A DNA stretch of 5,121 bases from Pseudomonadota bacterium (GTDB lineage: Bacteria; Pseudomonadota; Gammaproteobacteria; Burkholderiales; Nitrosomonadaceae): NCBI GenBank assembly GCA_018240935.1, contig JAFEEV010000053.1:1-5121 (forward strand), written 5' to 3'. Shown here piece after piece: positions 1 to 5,121 of this stretch (its first letter is position 1; every line of letters starts with the position of its first letter). The position numbers and the translations under genes are program-made. The notes below the pieces were generated by a model. The model searched no databases. It was not told the origin of the DNA and saw only the letters and a list, made by a program, of their open reading frames with translations.

Positions 1-1418
<1,418 letters not shown>

Positions 1419-1438
<20 letters not shown>

Positions 1439-2258
1439 CCGGATACAAGTCTTTCTGGCGCCCGGACGCATCGATTGGGTGCGCGCAACGCGCGGCTTCA
1501 AGCCGGTGCAGGCGGCCAAAGTCACCGTGTTGTGCGAACCCGTGCAGGGCGCGCCGCTTTGGCGGGCGGCATTGCAGCAATTGGAAAAACACCTGGTTGA
1601 CGCATCCGGGACGGAATTGGCGCTCACTTTGTCGAATCATTTCGTGCGCTACGTGACGTTGCCGCCGCAAGCGGAAATCATGACACCTGAGGAAGTGAAC
1701 GCCTATGCCGCTTTTCGCATGCGCGAAGTGTATGCCGAACGCGTTGACGCCTGGGTGCTCAGCATCAGCGCATGGAATCCGTTGACCGGCGCCGTGTGCG
1801 CGGCGATTCCGCGCGCTTTGATGACGGAACTGGAAAAAACGGCTGCACGGCTGAACTGCACGCTCAAAGAAATCGAACCTTATTTCGCGTCCGTTTACGA
1901 TTGCTGGCAAAAGCTGCTGAATGGCGATAAAACCTATTTTGTGGTGGTGGAGGCCGGGCGTATGTGCATTTCCATCCAGATTGACGGCGTCTGGCACAGT
2001 ATCCGCAATCAGCGCATTGTGCATGGCGTCGCGGATGAATTGCTCGCGGCGCTGGATCAGGAAGCCGTTTTGTCCGGCAATAAAGCGGCATTTGAACAAG
2101 TTTTTCTATTCGCGCCGCAGCATCCGGATTTGACGCTGCCGCAGAATTGCGGCTGGCTTATCGTCCCGCTGCCGGCGGAGAGGATACCGGCGCCGGCGCA
2201 TTATCCATCTGCGCAGATTGATGACAGCAGGTTGAAGCATGCCGCGCTTGAAGCTTAA
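1419..2258 (+). CDS. PilM/MshI-like cytoplasmic actin-fold protein (GspL N-half equivalent)
   Basis: A 279-residue soluble protein with no signal peptide or membrane segment. It resembles the cytoplasmic actin-like domain of GspL/PilM/MshI, which docks onto the inner-membrane platform and links it to the ATPase. Supporting stretches: LSNHFVRY followed by two prolines (71-83), typical of the GspL/MshI group; a helical segment with EEVNAYAAFRMREVY (91-105) ending near AIPRAL (129-134); and FVVVEAGR...DGVWHSIR (174-196), like the paired strands of the second subdomain. I see no clear actin-type phosphate-binding glycine/aspartate motifs, so nucleotide binding is doubtful (inference). Start: GTG at 1419, preceded by a good GGAGGA. 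It overlaps the ATPase gene by 20 bases and the PilN-like gene by 20 bases. Canonical GspL is a single protein with this domain plus a transmembrane and ferredoxin-like part; here that second part is the next gene. The protein is divergent, so many pipelines would call it hypothetical. Confidence 0.75.
2226..2231 (+). promoter_or_regulatory. Shine-Dalgarno AGCAGG of the PilN-like gene
   Basis: AGCAGG (one mismatch to AGGAGG) sits 7 bases before the ATG at 2239, inside the end of the PilM-like gene. It supports the overlapping start. Confidence 0.5.
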
Positions 2259-2787
2259 GTTTCCCGATCGCGGGCAAGCGGTTCCGCACATCGATTTCGC
2301 GCTGCTGCTGATCGGTTTGCTGGTGCTGGGCGGGGTGTTTTGGCAATTCCGCCAGATAACGGAAGAAGTGAATTATTGGACGAATCGCGTTGAACGCCTG
2401 GAAAAACAACAGCAGCAAAAAGCCGCGCCGCGCTCCCGGGCGGCATCGCGGGTGAAAGAATTCAGCCAGGAAATCCGCAAGGAAGTCACGCAAGCCAACG
2501 CGATACTGGATCAAATCAATTTGCCTTGGGAAACTCTGTTCGATGCCATCGAACATGCGGCGACGGAACAAATCGCCTTATTATCCTTGCAACCGAATGT
2601 CGGCAGCCGCACCTTGCGCATCAGCGGCGAAGCCAAAAGCATGGCCGAACTGCTCGATTTCGTCGAAGCGCTGGAGCGTGAGTTGGTTTTCGAGAATGTA
2701 CATTTGATAAACTACAAAATTAAACAAGATAATCCGCAACGGCCGATTATTTTTCTTCTGACTGCCGCATGGATGCAAGTTTCTTGA
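2239..2787 (+). CDS. PilN-like inner-membrane assembly protein (GspL C-half equivalent)
   Basis: A 182-residue bitopic inner-membrane protein of the alignment platform; PilN binds PilM in the cytoplasm and pairs with PilO in the periplasm. Seen here: a short basic N-terminus (MPRLKLKF...), one transmembrane helix at about residues 17-36 (hydrophobic with LLLIGLLVLGG), then a charged helical/coiled-coil stretch (about 40-90) rich in K, E and Q with a QQQQ run at 57-60. A NLPWETLF element (94-101) is followed by a ferredoxin-like fold (about 112-181) with alternating strands. Both the W-containing element and the final beta strand fit the PilN family. The canonical PilM-binding N-terminal INLLP-type motif is absent; RLKLKF at 3-8 occupies that place. 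Start ATG at 2239 has an AGCAGG 7 bases upstream. It overlaps the gene before by 20 bases and the one after by 19. Call is by architecture, context and weak motif resemblance. Confidence 0.8.
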   Translation: MPRLKLKFPDRGQAVPHIDFALLLIGLLVLGGVFWQFRQITEEVNYWTNRVERLEKQQQQKAAPRSRAASRVKEFSQEIRKEVTQANAILDQINLPWETLFDAIEHAATEQIALLSLQPNVGSRTLRISGEAKSMAELLDFVEALERELVFENVHLINYKIKQDNPQRPIIFLLTAAWMQVS

Positions 2788-3365
2788 AGACCGGAACACT
2801 TCAAACCCGGCTCGACCGGCTGATGCTGCAATTGCGCTGGCAGGCAAACCGCCTGGGTGCGGCCGGAAAAACCGGCCTAGGTCTTATTGTGGTCTCTATG
2901 ATCTATTTTTTCTCGGCGCTTTTGCCGCAGGAATCCGATTTGCAGAAACTGAAGGAGCGTGTCGAAACACTGCGAATGCAGGAGCAGGCACAACAAAATC
3001 CTGGGGAAACGGATGGCGGGAAAAAATTGAGCGCCGATCAGGCGCTGCAAGTGTTTTATGATTTTTTCCCGCGCATCGATTCGTCGCCCTTCTGGATTCG
3101 CGAGTTGGTCCAGTTAGCGAAAAAACACGGTGTGGAACTCAACAGCAGCGAATATCGTCTGGTTAACGAAAATGATGCGCGTCTGGCGCGCTACGAGATG
3201 ATTCTGCCGGTAAAAGGCCGCTATCCGCAGATTCGCGCGTTCATGTCGGCGGCGCTGGAGGCCGTTCCCGCCATGGCCATTTCCGCGATTGCGATGAAAC
3301 GCGAGAACATAACGTCCGATAGACTTGAAGTTCGTCTTGAAATTAATCTGTATTTAAACAAATAA
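2769..3365 (+). CDS. PilO/GspM-like inner-membrane assembly protein
   Basis: A 198-residue bitopic protein that in the family heterodimerises with PilN/GspL in the periplasm. Layout: an amphipathic, basic cytoplasmic N-terminus (1-34, longer than usual), one transmembrane helix at about 36-53 (GLGLIVVSMIYFFSALL), a coiled-coil (about 56-76), a polar linker (77-90), then a ferredoxin-like domain to the end. The stretch YEMILPVKGRYPQIRAF (142-158) is the typical PilO/GspM core (strand, 'LPV.G.Y..I..F'), and the protein closes with a strand LEVRLEINLYL. Start: ATG at 2769 has no recognisable Shine-Dalgarno and overlaps the previous gene by 19 bases, so translation probably depends on coupling. 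The next in-frame ATG at 2823 has no better site and would trim the basic N-terminus. PilO and GspM cannot be told apart here. An AT-rich but non-promoter-like stretch marks the end of the gene. Confidence 0.8.
   Translation: MDASFLKTGTLQTRLDRLMLQLRWQANRLGAAGKTGLGLIVVSMIYFFSALLPQESDLQKLKERVETLRMQEQAQQNPGETDGGKKLSADQALQVFYDFFPRIDSSPFWIRELVQLAKKHGVELNSSEYRLVNENDARLARYEMILPVKGRYPQIRAFMSAALEAVPAMAISAIAMKRENITSDRLEVRLEINLYLNK
2861..2877 (+). repeat. Perfect 6-bp inverted repeat with A5 loop
   Basis: GGCCGG-AAAAA-CCGGCC within codons 31-37 of the PilO/GspM-like gene. It would form a GC-only hairpin in the mRNA about 90 bases after that start codon. No U-run follows, so it is not an intrinsic terminator. 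Function is unknown and it may be incidental to the codons used. Confidence 0.4.
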
Positions 3366-3370
3366 GCGCA

Positions 3371-3937
3371 ATGGATCAGGCTGAGAAAAAGCGGAAATTG
3401 ATTTTGGGCGGCGCATTGATCGCCACATTAGCCGCCGTGGCGCTGGTCGAAGAGGAAGAATCGCAGATCGATACCTTAGAAACCGTGCAACCGGTAAAGA
3501 CGTCCGGTACGAAAGAAAGAGCCAGAAACCAGGAAAGTGCCGCCGAATTGTTGGATGTCAGTAAACTGGGTCAAAGAAAATTCAGTCCGCTGGCGGGTGA
3601 ATTATTTGCATCGACTACATGGGCGCCGAAACAGCCGCAAATCAGCCTGGAAGAACAAATCGCGCGGGCGGAAGAAGCCAAGAAAGCCGCTCCGCCGCCT
3701 GCGCCAACCGCACCGCCGCTGCAATTCAAGTACAGCGGCAAGGCGGTTACCGACAATGAAACCTGGGTCTTCCTGTCGCAATCGGGAGAAAATCACATCA
3801 CCAAGGTGGGCGGGAAAATCAATAGCCAGTACCGGCTGGATTCGATCAATGACAGCACGGTTACCGTCACTTATCTGCCGCTCAATATAAAGCAGACGCT
3901 TACTATCAACAACAAGATCGCAGGAACGTTCCGATGA
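3371..3937 (+). CDS. GspC/PilP-like inner-membrane-anchored periplasmic linker
   Basis: A 188-residue protein that probably connects the inner-membrane platform to the secretin. Residues 1-8 include a positive KKRK patch; a transmembrane helix spans about 9-26 and is followed at once by EEEE (27-30), giving an N-in, C-periplasmic topology. A disordered region leads to FSPLAGELFASTTWAP (71-86), then an acidic/lysine helical stretch (93-106) and a Pro/Ala linker (108-116). A compact beta domain (117-178) carries FKYSGKAV, WVFLSQSGENH, VGGKINSQYRLDSI and TVTVTYLPL, matching the HR/PilP beta-sandwich that contacts the secretin N0 domain. Unlike PilP there is no lipobox, so anchoring is GspC-like; there is no PDZ domain. 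I recall that databases label relatives 'secretion system X translation initiation factor'; the Pro/Ala linker may explain that name, and nothing here supports a role in translation. The gene begins 5 bases after the previous stop without a clear Shine-Dalgarno and ends in an ATGA overlap with the secretin gene. Confidence 0.8.
   Translation: MDQAEKKRKLILGGALIATLAAVALVEEEESQIDTLETVQPVKTSGTKERARNQESAAELLDVSKLGQRKFSPLAGELFASTTWAPKQPQISLEEQIARAEEAKKAAPPPAPTAPPLQFKYSGKAVTDNETWVFLSQSGENHITKVGGKINSQYRLDSINDSTVTVTYLPLNIKQTLTINNKIAGTFR
3922..3926 (+). promoter_or_regulatory. Shine-Dalgarno AGGAA of the secretin gene
   Basis: AGGAA lies 7 bases before the ATG at 3934 and inside the end of the GspC/PilP-like gene. 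Together with the ATGA stop-start overlap it fixes the secretin start and indicates coupled translation. Confidence 0.55.
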
Positions 3938-5121
3938 AAAGCTGGAGAATCTTTTTCCTTATCACCTTGTTTGCAGTCACCGCAGGATGCGCCATCAATA
4001 ACAAAACATTCGGTACTAGGAATAGCGCATTTGACGAAGGGCAGAAACTGATTGCACAAGGTCAATTTGAGAACGGACTTGCAAAATTAGAACAAGCGCG
4101 GCGCGAAGAACCTGAAAACAGAGACATTCAAACCGTAGTTTTGCGTTTACGGGAAGAAATTACTGGTAAGCTCCTTTTTGAAGCAGAAAATTTGCGCTAT
4201 TCAGGAGAGTTGGATCGCGCAACACAAGCCTTTCAGCATATTCTCAGTTTATTTCCCTTCAATGAAAGAGCTAAAGAAGGTTTGGAAGCAATAGCGTTAG
4301 ATCGTCAACATATCGCTAAAGTGGATACTGCCAAAGAACTGTTAAGAAACGGGGAAACTGTTAAAGCAGAGACACTGGTACGTACAGTGCTACAAGAAAA
4401 TCCGCAACAATCCCATGCACGCCAGTTGATCTCGGAAATCAATTTGCGATTATCCCGGCCCGAAGTGACTGACTTGGCATTGGAGTCCGCTTTCAAGAAA
4501 GCGGTCACAATGGAATTCAAGGACACCGACTTAAAATCGGTGTTCGAGCTGATGTCCCGCACTGCGGGTATCAATTTTGTATTCGACAAGGACATCCGGC
4601 AAGAGACCAAAATATCCATTTTTGTCCGGCAGAATACCATCGAAGATATTCTTAAACTAATTCTGACGACCAATCAGCTCACTTATAAAGTGCTGAACAG
4701 CAATTCGTTATTGATTTATCCGAATACGCCGGCGAAACAAAAAGATTATCAAGAATTGATCGTGAAGAGCTTTCAAGTGGCGCATACCGATGTCAAACAA
4801 ATGGTCGCGATGATCCGAGGCATCGTCAAGGCCAAGGATATCTATGTCAACGAGCAACTTAATCTGTTCATCATGCGCGATACGCTTGAGGCTGTTCGCT
4901 TAACCGAACGGCTGGTGAGCTTGAACGATTATGCTGAGCCGGAGGTCATGCTGGAAGTTACCATTCTTGATGTGACGCGCACCAATACTTTTTTATTGGG
5001 GCCAAATTTCCCTCAATCACTTCAATACAGTTGGTCTGGTCCTGCTTCTCTCACTCCGGCAGGAGCTTTAATCAGTCAATTTGGTTTTGAAGGACTTAAA
5101 AGTTTTGGTATGACCAGTCAG
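3934..5121 (+). CDS. Lipoprotein secretin with N-terminal TPR repeats, 3'-partial
   Basis: Outer-membrane secretin subunit (GspD/PilQ/MshL superfamily), the exit pore of the machine. The frame is open from the ATG at 3934 to the window edge, 396 codons without a stop. Order of parts: signal peptide (1-18, K2 and R5 then a hydrophobic core) ending in a lipobox-like TAGC with C19; three TPR-like helix pairs (about 31-64, 80-113, 129-162), each with the small/large residue spacing and a late proline; an N0/STN domain (about 186-264) with VTMEFKDTDLKSVFELMS and INFVFDKDI; an N1/KH-like domain (about 275-333) with SFQVAHTDVKQM and LNLFIMRDTLEAV; then PEVMLEVTILDVTR (336-349), the usual entrance of the secretin beta domain, which continues past the window. 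Only two N domains are visible, fewer than the N0-N3 of classical GspD. Start: ATGA overlap with the preceding stop plus AGGAA. GC content is clearly lower than in the preceding genes. Whether to call it gspD, pilQ or mshL is unsettled, so no symbol is given. Confidence 0.9.
   Translation, partial: MKSWRIFFLITLFAVTAGCAINNKTFGTRNSAFDEGQKLIAQGQFENGLAKLEQARREEPENRDIQTVVLRLREEITGKLLFEAENLRYSGELDRATQAFQHILSLFPFNERAKEGLEAIALDRQHIAKVDTAKELLRNGETVKAETLVRTVLQENPQQSHARQLISEINLRLSRPEVTDLALESAFKKAVTMEFKDTDLKSVFELMSRTAGINFVFDKDIRQETKISIFVRQNTIEDILKLILTTNQLTYKVLNSNSLLIYPNTPAKQKDYQELIVKSFQVAHTDVKQMVAMIRGIVKAKDIYVNEQLNLFIMRDTLEAVRLTERLVSLNDYAEPEVMLEVTILDVTRTNTFLLGPNFPQSLQYSWSGPASLTPAGALISQFGFEGLKSFGMTSQ

Noticed and set aside
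2683..2711. Possible promoter inside the PilN-like gene (TTGGTT, 17 bases, GATAAA)
   Set aside because: Only 3 of 6 and 4 of 6 matches to consensus, within a conserved coding region.
3325..3357. Possible internal promoter before the GspC/PilP-like gene (TTGAAG and TATTTA)
   Set aside because: The spacing is 20 bases, both boxes are imperfect, and the gene follows the previous stop by only 5 bases.
3744..3866. Two copies of the palindrome-like CGGTTACCG, 114 bases apart in the GspC/PilP-like gene
   Set aside because: Both encode Val-Thr in the same frame within a beta-rich domain; two 9-base copies are readily explained by codon reuse and no further copies were noticed.
4305..4673. 122-codon minus-strand open frame opposite the secretin gene
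   Set aside because: It is antisense to the TPR/N0 coding region, whose sense frame is open to the window edge with clear secretin motifs; its Ser-rich translation has no recognisable domain.

Overview
The window is one dense, single-direction (+) gene cluster for an envelope-spanning assembly machine of the type II secretion / type IV pilus superfamily. It holds six consecutive genes, with no RNA gene, mobile element, CRISPR array or intergenic gap longer than 5 bases. Gene content, the style of the proteins and the moderately GC-rich upstream part (sampled lines mostly 45-68% GC) suggest a Gram-negative proteobacterium. My best guess is a betaproteobacterium (Nitrosomonadales-like), but this rests on protein style alone and is tentative.

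Layout: (1) 1-1438, a GspE/PilB-type secretion ATPase, cut at its 5' end by the window; (2) 1419-2258, a PilM/MshI-like degenerate actin-fold cytoplasmic protein; (3) 2239-2787, a PilN-like inner-membrane protein; (4) 2769-3365, a PilO/GspM-like inner-membrane protein; (5) 3371-3937, a GspC/PilP-like inner-membrane-anchored periplasmic linker; (6) 3934-5121, a lipoprotein with three TPR-like repeats fused to the N0/N1 domains and the start of the pore domain of a secretin, cut at its 3' end. Gene 6 has no stop codon in the window, so it is easily missed by an ORF finder that needs one.

How they work together: the ATPase supplies cytoplasmic force. PilM-like, PilN-like and PilO-like proteins form the alignment platform, in which genes 2 and 3 together correspond to a split GspL. 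The GspC/PilP-like protein bridges this platform to the outer-membrane secretin. The genes overlap by 20, 20 and 19 bases, then come a 5-base gap and a 4-base ATGA overlap, so one transcript with translational coupling is likely. The promoter must lie upstream of the window. The inner-membrane platform protein GspF/PilC, the (pseudo)pilins and the prepilin peptidase are not in the window and are expected on either side or elsewhere in the genome.

Most interesting points: the secretin appears to carry its own lipid anchor plus a TPR module, the two properties normally supplied by a separate pilotin. The machine mixes type IV pilus traits (separate M, N and O proteins, compact secretin) with type II secretion traits (TM-anchored GspC-like linker, GspE-like ATPase with a tetracysteine motif). 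Base composition falls sharply (about 43% GC over 4081-4440) in the secretin gene.
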